Source: Spirochaetales bacterium (GTDB taxonomy: Bacteria; Spirochaetota; Spirochaetia; Treponematales; Treponemataceae). Taken from it: a DNA stretch of 64,000 bases. The stretch covers positions 372,001 through 436,000 of the forward strand of contig QKEL01000011.1 of NCBI GenBank assembly GCA_003252395.1. The letters run 5' to 3'. This document shows positions 56,997-64,000 of the stretch, in pieces. The position numbers and the translations under genes are program-made. Under the pieces are notes generated by a model, which was not told where the DNA came from, searched no databases, and worked only from the letters and a program-made list of their open reading frames with translations. Position 1 is the first letter of the stretch; each line of letters starts with the position of its first letter.

Positions 56997-57650
56997 ATGA
57001 CCGAAACCTATCACCACGGAAACCTCCGCTCGGAACTGATCGCGGGCGGTATAAAAATGCTCAACCGCGACGGGGTAGCCGCCTTTTCCCTGAGAAAGCT
57101 TTCCCAAGAGCTGGGAGTGAGCCATACCGCGGCGTATCGCCACTTTTCCTCGAAGGAAGAGCTCTTTCTGGCGATTTTTCAGGAAGTTTCCGGGAATTTC
57201 AAGAACGCGCTGATCCAATCGGTACAGGGAACCGCGGGGGAAAGCCAAACCGGCGCCGGCCGCGATCACCGCACCCTCACCCGCTTGGGCTTAGGCTACG
57301 TCCGCTTCTTTCGCGACCATCCCGAATACGTTCCGCTCTTTTCCCTCATTAATTCGGCGAACCCCTTCATGGAATCGCTCTTTCCCGGGAAATCCGGCGC
57401 TGCCGCAGGCGCCGCCGCAGGCGGGGGAACGGAGGATCTTGAGCGCGATGAGGGCTTTGAGCTTTTCAGGAGCGTCGCCGGCGCGGTCCGAGGCGACGAG
57501 GAATACCGGGACCTCGAGGAATACGAGATTCTCCTGGGCTTTTGGGCGAAAGTTCACGGCCTCGCCCTTTTGATCGTCGCGCATCCCCGCATGATTCCCC
57601 CGGAACGCTTCGAGGAAAGCCTTTTGCGGATAATGGAAACGCGCTTTTAA
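56997..57650 (+). CDS. TetR family transcriptional regulator
   Basis: A 217-residue TetR protein. The HTH (about 18-55) reads FSLRKLSQELGVSHTAAYRHFSSKEELF. The C-terminal ligand domain contains an Ala/Gly-rich insert (GAAAGAAAGGG, about 135-150). It is expected to repress its own gene and the divergent flavodoxin-like pair through the two operators between them. The start at 56997 is chosen because a promoter ends six bases before it; the upstream in-frame codon at 56925 lies inside the operator region. The ligand is unknown. Confidence 0.87.
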   Translation: MTETYHHGNLRSELIAGGIKMLNRDGVAAFSLRKLSQELGVSHTAAYRHFSSKEELFLAIFQEVSGNFKNALIQSVQGTAGESQTGAGRDHRTLTRLGLGYVRFFRDHPEYVPLFSLINSANPFMESLFPGKSGAAAGAAAGGGTEDLERDEGFELFRSVAGAVRGDEEYRDLEEYEILLGFWAKVHGLALLIVAHPRMIPPERFEESLLRIMETRF

Positions 57651-57728
57651 TAAAAACGCATAGCCAAACGTGAAAGGCAGCCCCCGGCAAGGGTTCGGCG
57701 CTGGTTCGGCTGGGGCTCGGCGCCGATA

Positions 57729-57757
57729 TTGTAACCGCCCGATGGCCGTGGTACATT
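57729..57757 (+). promoter_or_regulatory. Leaderless promoter of mlaE
   Basis: TTGTAA (57729-57734), 17 bases, TACATT (57752-57757), six bases, ATG at 57764. There is no Shine-Dalgarno. Confidence 0.68.
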
Positions 57758-57763
57758 CAATGT

Positions 57764-58531
57764 ATGCTAAAACGTATGCAGGCGCAGATAGAGGACGTTG
57801 GCCGCTATTTCGCCTTCGTGGGGAACGTGATTAAGAGCGTCGCCCGAAGGCCGTTCCGCGTCGGCCTTTTCTTCGAGGAGATCGAGCATCTCGGCGTGAA
57901 CTCCATCGTGGTAATTCTCCTTGCCGGCCTCGCCATCGGCATGATATTCGCCCTGCAGATGGTCTCGCTCCTCCAGCCCTTCCAGGCAGAAATCGGGACC
58001 GGGGCCGCCGTTTCGGTCGCCCTCGGCCGCGAGTTCGCGCCCATTATAACCATCCTTATGCTTATCGCGAAAAACGGCTCGGCCATGGCCGCCGAACTCG
58101 GCACCATGCGGGTCACCGAGCAGATAGACGCGCTGGAATCCATGTCGGTCGACCCGGTGCATTATCTCGTACTTCCCCGCGTGCTCGCGAGCATCCTCAC
58201 CTTCCCGGCGCTCACCATGCTGGCGAATCTCGTGGGCGTCATCGGCGCGTTCGTCATTTCCACAACCCTCTACGGGATCGACTCGGCCAGCTACGTGGAC
58301 TATATGTTCGACGTACTGAAGCCGAAGGACATCGTCATCGGGCTGATCAAGGCGGCTATTATGGGCATCATCGTGGCCACCATTTGCTGCTATTACGGCA
58401 TGAACACGAAGCAGGGCGCGAAGGGCGTGGGCGACAGCGCGACGAAGGCGGTCGTTGCGTCCTCGGTCTCCATTCTGATAGCGGATTATATCCTGGCCAC
58501 CCTCATGATGACCCTCTTCGCCAAATGGTAA
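57764..58531 (+). CDS. mlaE: MlaE family lipid-transport permease
   Basis: A 255-residue inner-membrane permease with five or six TM segments. It has the family block VSVALGREFAPIITILMLIAKNGSAMAAELGTMRVTEQIDALESM, seen here in parts such as GREFAPI and ELGTMRVTEQIDALE, and a late GIDSASYVDYMFDVLKPKDI. With MlaF and MlaD it forms an ABC-type system moving phospholipids between membranes. It is the first gene of mlaE-mlaF-mlaD, from a leaderless-type promoter. Confidence 0.95.
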   Translation: MLKRMQAQIEDVGRYFAFVGNVIKSVARRPFRVGLFFEEIEHLGVNSIVVILLAGLAIGMIFALQMVSLLQPFQAEIGTGAAVSVALGREFAPIITILMLIAKNGSAMAAELGTMRVTEQIDALESMSVDPVHYLVLPRVLASILTFPALTMLANLVGVIGAFVISTTLYGIDSASYVDYMFDVLKPKDIVIGLIKAAIMGIIVATICCYYGMNTKQGAKGVGDSATKAVVASSVSILIADYILATLMMTLFAKW

Positions 58532-59325
58532 GCCCCATGATCGAGCGCCCCGTCGATTCTGAAACAAGGCTCAAAAACCCCATCATCCGCGTTCGGAACC
58601 TGAAAAAGTCCTTCGGGAACCAGCACATCCTGACCGGAGTCGACCTGGACATACCCGAAGGCTCGGTTTTCGGCATCGTCGGGCAAAGCGGAACGGGAAA
58701 AAGCGTGCTTTTCAAGAGCATTATGGGAATGATACGTCCCGATTCGGGCAAGGTCTGGTACCGCGATACCGAGCTCACGGACCTTCCCTACGCTAAGCTG
58801 GTGGAAATCAGGAAGAAATTCGGTTATGCTTTCCAAAACGCGGCGCTCTTCGATTCCATGACCGTGGGCGAAAACATCGCGTTTCCCCTCAGGGAAGTGC
58901 TACAACTCAAGGACCGCCGCGAAATCGGCCGCCGGGTGAGGGAAATGCTCGACTGGATCGAGCTGCCCGGCATAGAAGCCAAGCGGCCCGACGAGCTTTC
59001 GGGGGGCATGAGAAAACGCGTGGGCGTGGCCCGGTCGCTGGTCATGCGGCCCGACGTGCTTTTCTTCGACGAGCCGACCACCGGCCTCGATCCGGTGCTG
59101 TCGGAAACCATCAACAATCTCGTGGTGCGCGTGAACCGGGAGCTCGGCGTAACCTGCATCCTCATCACTCACGATATTCCCGCGGCCTTCCGAATCTCGG
59201 ACCGGCTCGCCTTTTTGCATCGGGGAACCATAGTAGCAGAAGGAACGCCGGCCGAAGTGGCCAAATCCGACCACGAACTGGTTCATGACTTCATCAGGAT
59301 TTCTTTTAACGAGTTAAGCGTATGA
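58525..59325 (+). CDS. mlaF: MlaF family lipid-transport ATPase
   Basis: An ABC ATPase of 266 residues from the ATG at 58525, which overlaps the mlaE stop; the ATG at 58537 (262 residues) is possible. Walker A GQSGTGKS, Q-loop FQNAALFDSMTVGEN, signature LSGGMRKRVGVARSL, Walker B LFFDEPTTGLDP and H-loop THDIP are all in place. It energises the MlaE/MlaD lipid transporter. The mlaD start overlaps its stop by four bases. Confidence 0.95.
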   Translation: MVSPMIERPVDSETRLKNPIIRVRNLKKSFGNQHILTGVDLDIPEGSVFGIVGQSGTGKSVLFKSIMGMIRPDSGKVWYRDTELTDLPYAKLVEIRKKFGYAFQNAALFDSMTVGENIAFPLREVLQLKDRREIGRRVREMLDWIELPGIEAKRPDELSGGMRKRVGVARSLVMRPDVLFFDEPTTGLDPVLSETINNLVVRVNRELGVTCILITHDIPAAFRISDRLAFLHRGTIVAEGTPAEVAKSDHELVHDFIRISFNELSV

Positions 59326-60776
59326 GCGTAATGAGATACGTTAAAGTGGGCCTCTTTTTCATTTCCCTCGGCGTCGCGGGCACGGGCTACGTGGTCATGT
59401 CCACCGACGGTTTCAACCGCTTCAATACGAAGGACTACGAGGTGGTCATGGCCGACGCGACGGGGCTCTCCACCAACTCCAAGGTATACCTCGCCGGCGT
59501 GCCCGTCGGGAAGATCCGCGCGATCGACCTCACCGGCGACCAGGCCCTGCTTACGGTTTCCTTCCTCAAGGACGTGGAAATTCGCGGCGACGCCACCGTG
59601 GCGAGAAAGTCGTCATCCATCCTCGGCACCTCGATCCTCGCACTCACGCCGGGAACGGCGCAAAGCGCGGTCCTCAAGCCGGGCGACCGGATACGCCCCA
59701 CCGCGGGCGAGACGAGCATGACGGCCCTGCTGGGTTCCACGCAAGACCTGAGCGCGCAAGTGTCGGACATGATCAGGGAATTCCAGGAAAACCAGATGAA
59801 GCTCCTCGCCGTATCCCTGGAAACCTTCAATTCCATCGCGAAAAAACTGGACGAGCGGAGCGACGCGGAACTGGAACGGGTTTCCCGCATTCTGGAGTCC
59901 ACCGCGGCGATCACCGAGCGCATGGACGCGATTCTCGCCGAGCGCGAGGGCGACATCAATTCCTCCGCGACCGACATCGCCGCGGCCATCGCGAACCTGC
60001 GCGCCATTACCGAGGAAATCCGCGGCGGCCGGGGTAACCTGGGAAAAACCCTCTACGACGACGGGCTGTACGACGCCCTCCTGAAAACCGCCGAGGAAAC
60101 GAACGTCGCCGCGACGAAGCTGCAGGAGGCGCTAGACAGCGTAAACCGGCTCGCGACGAACGCCGACGGCGTGGTCCGAGACGCGGGCTCCATCGTGTCA
60201 AAGGCGAACGGGCTGGGCGTCCAGGTAAACGCAGCGGGCCGATACGGGGTGCTGTCTTCCGCGTTTCGGGGAGGGGCCTCGCTCCGGCTGGAGCCCCGCT
60301 CCAACGACCGCTGGTACCGCATCGGGGTAAACGACGCCCCGGACGGGAACCGCACCCGGTCGGTGACAGAAACCACCACCGCCTCGGGCACGGTGCGCGA
60401 GGAAACCGTCACCACGGATTACGGGGTTACCGTCGACGCGGAGCTCGCGCGGCGAATCGGCGCCTTTACCCTGCGCGGGGGCCTTCTCGAGAGCACCCCC
60501 GGCTTCGGGCTCGATTTTACCCCCGCGGGCTGGCTTTCCCTTTCGGGCGAGGCATTCGCGTTCGGGGGCGGCGCGCTGCCGAATCTGAGAGGGACCGTCA
60601 CGCTCTACCCCCTCTTCGACCCGTGGTCCAACAAGCCCTGGAATTGGGTGTACCTCACCGGCGGCGTTTCAGACGCGCTGGGACCGAAGCGCGATTATTT
60701 CGTCGGCGCGGGCCTCCGCTTCGCCGACGAGGAAATTCGCGGCCTCGTGGGGCTCGTTCCCCTCGCGGCGAAATAG
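59322..60776 (+). CDS. MCE-domain (MlaD-like) protein with long C-terminal beta-rich domain
   Basis: A 484-residue membrane-anchored protein. One TM segment (about 8-27) is followed by a single MCE domain (about 38-115; VYLAGVPVGKIRAIDL, GTSILALTPG). Residues about 130-290 are a long helical segment with heptad character. Residues about 300-484 are unlike MlaD of E. coli (183 residues): alternating polar/hydrophobic strands (VLSSAFRGGASLRLEPR, FTLRGGLLESTPGFGLDF, YFVGAGLRFADEEIRGLVG) resembling an outer-membrane barrel. It could thus span from inner to outer membrane. Its MCE domain ties it to the mlaE-mlaF operon. Confidence 0.88.
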   Translation: MSVMRYVKVGLFFISLGVAGTGYVVMSTDGFNRFNTKDYEVVMADATGLSTNSKVYLAGVPVGKIRAIDLTGDQALLTVSFLKDVEIRGDATVARKSSSILGTSILALTPGTAQSAVLKPGDRIRPTAGETSMTALLGSTQDLSAQVSDMIREFQENQMKLLAVSLETFNSIAKKLDERSDAELERVSRILESTAAITERMDAILAEREGDINSSATDIAAAIANLRAITEEIRGGRGNLGKTLYDDGLYDALLKTAEETNVAATKLQEALDSVNRLATNADGVVRDAGSIVSKANGLGVQVNAAGRYGVLSSAFRGGASLRLEPRSNDRWYRIGVNDAPDGNRTRSVTETTTASGTVREETVTTDYGVTVDAELARRIGAFTLRGGLLESTPGFGLDFTPAGWLSLSGEAFAFGGGALPNLRGTVTLYPLFDPWSNKPWNWVYLTGGVSDALGPKRDYFVGAGLRFADEEIRGLVGLVPLAAK

Positions 60777-60786
60777 CCGGGCCCCT

Positions 60787-60816
60787 TTGACAAACGCGCG
60801 GGCCGTGGCCTACGCT
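60787..60816 (+). promoter_or_regulatory. Leaderless promoter of the membrane GGDEF gene
   Basis: TTGACA (60787-60792), 18 bases, TACGCT (60811-60816), six bases, ATG at 60823. There is no Shine-Dalgarno. Confidence 0.62.
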
Positions 60817-60822
60817 TAATCC

Positions 60823-62031
60823 ATGTCGCATGCCTTGGTCTTCAGCCTGGAGCTCAATCTCTTCACCCTGATGCTGGTCGGCACCCTGCTCGCCGCCAGC
60901 TCGCGCCGGCAGGCCCTGGTGTATCTCAGCGCCCGACTCTACTTTTCCCTCCTGGCGCTTATCGGAACCCTGATCGCCCTTGAATCGGTTCGCTCCCTCA
61001 TCGTGATCGCCCGCCTTCCCGGGGGCGACGCCGTCGGGAACGCGGTAAACGCCGCGTATTTCGCCCTGGAAGGCGCCTTATACCTGCGCTATTTTACCTT
61101 TATCGATTTCCACGTATTCGGGGATACCCTCCGGACCAGGCGCCTCGCGCGCCGCGTTACCGCGGTCTGGCTCGCCTATTCGATACCCGTCGTCCTTTCG
61201 GCCTTCACCGGTTGGGTATTCTCCGTTGGCCCCGACGGCCACGTTATCCGCGGACCGCTGTTCGCCTATATCCCGGTATTTTCCTACGCGGTGCTGGGGG
61301 CAGGCCTCCTCAGGGCCTTTCAGTCGCGATCGCGGGTCGAGCGGAGAAACTTTTGGCCCCTGTTCGTCTTCCCCCTCCCGACAATCGTCGGCGGCACGGT
61401 CCAATTGCTGAACGCCGACCTTCCTTTCCTGTGGGCGGGGGCCTCCCTGTCCATGCTGATCGTTTTTCTCCATATCCAGAACGAACGGCTCAACCGGGAC
61501 TACCTGACCGGGGCCTGGAACCGGCGCTTTTTAGACGAATACCTCGAGTGCCGAACCCTTTCCGGCGATCGGGACCCCGCGCTTTCGGGCATATTCATCG
61601 ACCTCGACGGCTTTAAGCGGATTAACGACGACTTCGGCCACGAAACCGGCGACCAGGCCCTCCAAATGACGGCGAGCATCCTGAAAACCTGCGTTCGCGG
61701 CGACGACTTCCTCGCGCGCTACGCGGGAGACGAATTCGTCATCGTACTCGAAACCGCGAACCCCGGAACCCTTACGCTGGTCATATCGCGCATCGAAGAC
61801 GAGATTGAACGGTTTAACCGGGGTAAAACCCGCCCGTATACGCTCTCGCTGAGCATCGGGAGCGCCATTTATAGCCGAGAGAGGGACGGAACGGGACATG
61901 ATTTCCTCAAGCTGCTGGACGCGCGCATGTACGAAATAAAGCAAGAACGGAAGCGGCTCAGCGCCGAGGCCGCGGCGGCAAACGAGGCGGCGGGAGAATC
62001 CGATCCGGGCGGGCAGACGCCCCGGGGCTAA
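60823..62031 (+). CDS. Membrane-anchored diguanylate cyclase
   Basis: A 402-residue protein. The N-terminal 215 residues hold about six to seven TM segments with short loops, a likely membrane sensor. The C-terminal GGDEF domain (about 220-380) begins DYLTGAWNRRFLD and has the active variant AGDEF (301-305), with RxxD (RGDD, 292-295) exactly five residues before it. It should make cyclic-di-GMP with product inhibition. The tail is an Ala/Glu-rich low-complexity stretch. It overlaps the convergent GH65 gene by four bases. Confidence 0.9.
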   Translation: MSHALVFSLELNLFTLMLVGTLLAASSRRQALVYLSARLYFSLLALIGTLIALESVRSLIVIARLPGGDAVGNAVNAAYFALEGALYLRYFTFIDFHVFGDTLRTRRLARRVTAVWLAYSIPVVLSAFTGWVFSVGPDGHVIRGPLFAYIPVFSYAVLGAGLLRAFQSRSRVERRNFWPLFVFPLPTIVGGTVQLLNADLPFLWAGASLSMLIVFLHIQNERLNRDYLTGAWNRRFLDEYLECRTLSGDRDPALSGIFIDLDGFKRINDDFGHETGDQALQMTASILKTCVRGDDFLARYAGDEFVIVLETANPGTLTLVISRIEDEIERFNRGKTRPYTLSLSIGSAIYSRERDGTGHDFLKLLDARMYEIKQERKRLSAEAAAANEAAGESDPGGQTPRG

Positions 62032-64000
62032 AGCGGGAACGCGCGCGGGCGCTCCGCCGTGAGGATAAATTCCTCGTCCCGGTGGAATAACCGGAGCGGC
62101 GGGCCCTCCTCCAGCGCGTACTCGGCGCTGTGTCCGGTCACCCGGACCCGGAGCAGGGAATCGCCCAGGCGAAGGCGGAAGGAGAGCGATTTCCAGCGGG
62201 CGGGCAGGGCGGGAGAAAACCGCCACTCGCCGCCGTAATCCCGGAATCCGCCAAAACCGTATACCGTCGACATCCAGCTCCCGGCCATGGCGGCCGTGTG
62301 AATTCCGTCCCGCGTGTTCCCGTGCAGGTCGGCGATATCCATCCGGGCGGTTTTGTCGAAGTACCGTTCGGCCTTCTCCGTGTCCCCGGTTTCGCAGGCC
62401 ATAATGCTTTGAATGCAGTGCGATAGCGAGGAGTCTCCCGTGGTCAGGGGCTCGTAAAACGCGAAATTCAGCGCCTTGCTTTCCCGGCTGAATTCCCCCG
62501 AGAGGAGGAACTGGGCCAGGACCAGGTCGGGTTGCTTCAGAACGCGGTGGCGGTAAATCACCAGGGGGTGGTAATGAAGGAGCAGCGGGTACTTCTCGCG
62601 GGGCGTATTGGCGAAATCCCATTCGGCCTTACCCATGAACGAGTCGTCCTGGGGATATATGCCGGTTTTCGCGTCGAAGGGCACGTACATGCGCTCCGCC
62701 GCGCGCTTCCATAACGACAGTTCCTCCGCGGAGACGGAAAGCCCCGCCTCGGGCGCGAATCCCGATCCCGCCGCCGCTTTGCGCCGCGCCGACTCGACTA
62801 CCGAAATCGCGAACCGTAGGTTGTCGCGGGCCATCAGGTTGGTGTAGGCGTTATTGTCTACGCACGCCGAATACTCGTCGGGACCGGTAACCTCGTTTAT
62901 GCAGAACGCGCCCCCCTTCTCGGCGATGAAGGCGCCGAGGCTCGCCCACGTCCGCGCGGTTTCCACCGCCATTTCGTACACCGCGGCCGGTTCGAACCCC
63001 TTGCCGCCCAGCGGGTCGAACTCGCCGCCCCCGGAACGAGCGGCCAGGTATTTTCTGAGCGCGAAGATTATGTCCGCGTTAATGTGGTACTGCGCCGTTC
63101 CCGCCGGGTAATACGCGCTTGTTTCCTCGCCGTCGATCGTTCTCCAGGGATACAGCGCGCCCTTCAGGCTCATGACCGCGGCCCTGCGCCGCGCGGCGTC
63201 GAGGATCGAATGGCGGTACTCGAGAAGCTTACCGGCCACGTCGGGCAGAAGATAGGTAAACGCGGGGCACACGTACGCTTCCGTATCCCAAAAGTAGTGA
63301 CCCTCGTACCCCTCCGCCGTGAGGCCCTTCGCGGCTATGCTCGTCTTTCCGTCCTTGCCCGCGGATTGCAAAAGGTGGAACAGGTTGAAACGGAGGGCGA
63401 GCTCGCTGTCCTCGTCCCCCTCTATCTCGATGTCCGCGGTCTTCCAGAAACGGTCGAGATACCTTTTCTGCTCCGAAAGCAGGGCGTCAAAGCCCAGCGC
63501 CGAAAGTTCCCGGGAGCCTTCGGTAACCGTTTTCCGCAACGCGCCATCCCCGTCCGGCCCCTTCCCGTGTCGGTAATACACGTATTTTTCGAGCCGAATC
63601 GCGCCTCCGGCCGGCAGCTCCGCCGCGTATTCAACCCACGCGCGCCCGGCGGAAACAGCCGAGCGGCCCGCAATCTCCCCGTCCGCAGCGCATACCCGAT
63701 GGAACGCGCTCCCGGCGACGGAGAGGCCGCTATTCCGCGTGGTTCCGAAAAATCGGCATTCGGGACCGTCGGCGGCGAGCTCCGCGATTTTCAGCGGGGC
63801 GGAACTGAATTTGGAACCGACCCGGGGATCCTCGTCGGACCCGATATTGCGGACCGTTGCGTCAATGCCGCTCCGGATCGAGACCCGCGCGGGCGCGCCC
63901 CGAACGGTTACGGTATACCTGATGGCCGCCGCGTGCGGACGCTCCATCGGGACGATCCGCTCGGCGAGCACGGATACCTCGTCTCCCGCCGGGCTCCGCC
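62028..64000 (-). CDS. Glycoside hydrolase family 65 protein (phosphorylase/hydrolase), N-terminus outside window
   Basis: At least 657 residues, cut at its 5' end: the frame continues to the window edge and reads PAGDEVSVLAERIV before the first in-window methionine-like codon. The (alpha/alpha)6 barrel carries FWDTEAYVCPAF and the general-acid Glu in GPDEYSACVDNNAYTN, where many phosphorylases have His after GPDEY. A C-terminal jelly-roll domain (EYALEEGPPLRLFHRDEEFIL) follows. Members phosphorolyse maltose, kojibiose or trehalose, or act as hydrolases; the specificity cannot be told here. It is convergent with the GGDEF gene. Confidence 0.92.
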   Translation of the reverse strand, partial: RSPAGDEVSVLAERIVPMERPHAAAIRYTVTVRGAPARVSIRSGIDATVRNIGSDEDPRVGSKFSSAPLKIAELAADGPECRFFGTTRNSGLSVAGSAFHRVCAADGEIAGRSAVSAGRAWVEYAAELPAGGAIRLEKYVYYRHGKGPDGDGALRKTVTEGSRELSALGFDALLSEQKRYLDRFWKTADIEIEGDEDSELALRFNLFHLLQSAGKDGKTSIAAKGLTAEGYEGHYFWDTEAYVCPAFTYLLPDVAGKLLEYRHSILDAARRRAAVMSLKGALYPWRTIDGEETSAYYPAGTAQYHINADIIFALRKYLAARSGGGEFDPLGGKGFEPAAVYEMAVETARTWASLGAFIAEKGGAFCINEVTGPDEYSACVDNNAYTNLMARDNLRFAISVVESARRKAAAGSGFAPEAGLSVSAEELSLWKRAAERMYVPFDAKTGIYPQDDSFMGKAEWDFANTPREKYPLLLHYHPLVIYRHRVLKQPDLVLAQFLLSGEFSRESKALNFAFYEPLTTGDSSLSHCIQSIMACETGDTEKAERYFDKTARMDIADLHGNTRDGIHTAAMAGSWMSTVYGFGGFRDYGGEWRFSPALPARWKSLSFRLRLGDSLLRVRVTGHSAEYALEEGPPLRLFHRDEEFILTAERPRAFPL

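Noticed and set aside
1-64000. tRNA or rRNA genes
   Set aside because: GGTTCGA-like strings were found only inside coding genes (for example near 62990) without the paired arms of a cloverleaf.
1-64000. Insertion sequences, prophage or integrative element
   Set aside because: No transposase, integrase, phage gene or flanking target repeats. Codon use looks even along the window, and no gene is visibly broken.

Overview
The window is a dense, G+C-rich stretch of bacterial chromosome: 57 protein-coding genes (one cut by the right edge), almost no free space, many 4-bp ATGA or 1-bp TAATG overlaps between neighbours, and no tRNA, rRNA, insertion sequence or CRISPR that I can see. The gene content points to a spirochaete, probably an anaerobe of the Treponema/Spirochaeta lineage. 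The reasons are archaeal/eukaryal-type PheS and PheT with the length and domain plan known from Borrelia and Treponema, a large chemotaxis set, an LL-diaminopimelate-type aminotransferase, [FeFe]-hydrogenase-family proteins, a bactofilin/M23/YaaR/RicT cluster, and sugar-sensor-GGDEF proteins. The species cannot be fixed from the sequence alone.

Layout. 19-7833 (minus): chemotaxis block MCP, cheW, cheW, STAS, cheA, cheR, cheB, then cheY with its own promoter. 7965-8810: rlmJ. 8821-12732: sigma70-type promoter, FMN riboswitch, terminator, then ribD-ribE-ribBA-ribH. 12729-20201: acetyltransferase fusion, ettA, sensor-GGDEF protein, and a TrmB regulator/aminotransferase/acetyltransferase operon. 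20321-27448: a 1222-residue hybrid histidine kinase, an MCP, a PAS-GGDEF protein and a NYN-domain protein. 27472-30168: feoA-feoB and a divergent DtxR-like regulator. 30196-35152 (minus): a five-gene operon with a sensory (HydS-like) [FeFe]-hydrogenase, a PP2C phosphatase, two thioredoxin-like [2Fe-2S] proteins and a second hydrogenase. 35218-38994: methyltransferase, ricT, yaaR, bactofilin, M23 peptidase. 39157-46878: tatD-dus, then a coupled run of unknown protein, diguanylate cyclase, GH13, rhomboid and unknown exported protein. 46986-50496: pheS and pheT separated by a long inverted repeat. 50669-64000: DODA-like dioxygenase, pirin, beta-mannosidase, rhodanese, two flavodoxin-like proteins with a divergent TetR, mlaE-mlaF-mlaD, a membrane diguanylate cyclase and a truncated GH65 phosphorylase/hydrolase.

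Signalling is the main theme. There are two MCPs, a full methylation-based chemotaxis pathway, a multi-step phosphorelay kinase, four GGDEF proteins (two with intact active site and RxxD inhibitory site, two degenerate) and a hydrogenase-based sensor with a phosphatase. CheA carries an insert resembling the tandem LGxxL motif of MshEN domains, a possible link between cyclic-di-GMP and chemotaxis.

A second theme emerged from reading upstream of each start. About a dozen genes have a TANNNT-like -10 box ending 5-7 bases before the start codon, most with a TTG-type -35 box 16-18 bases further upstream and no Shine-Dalgarno sequence. These look like leaderless transcripts. Operators of TrmB, DtxR-like and TetR regulators overlap several such promoters.
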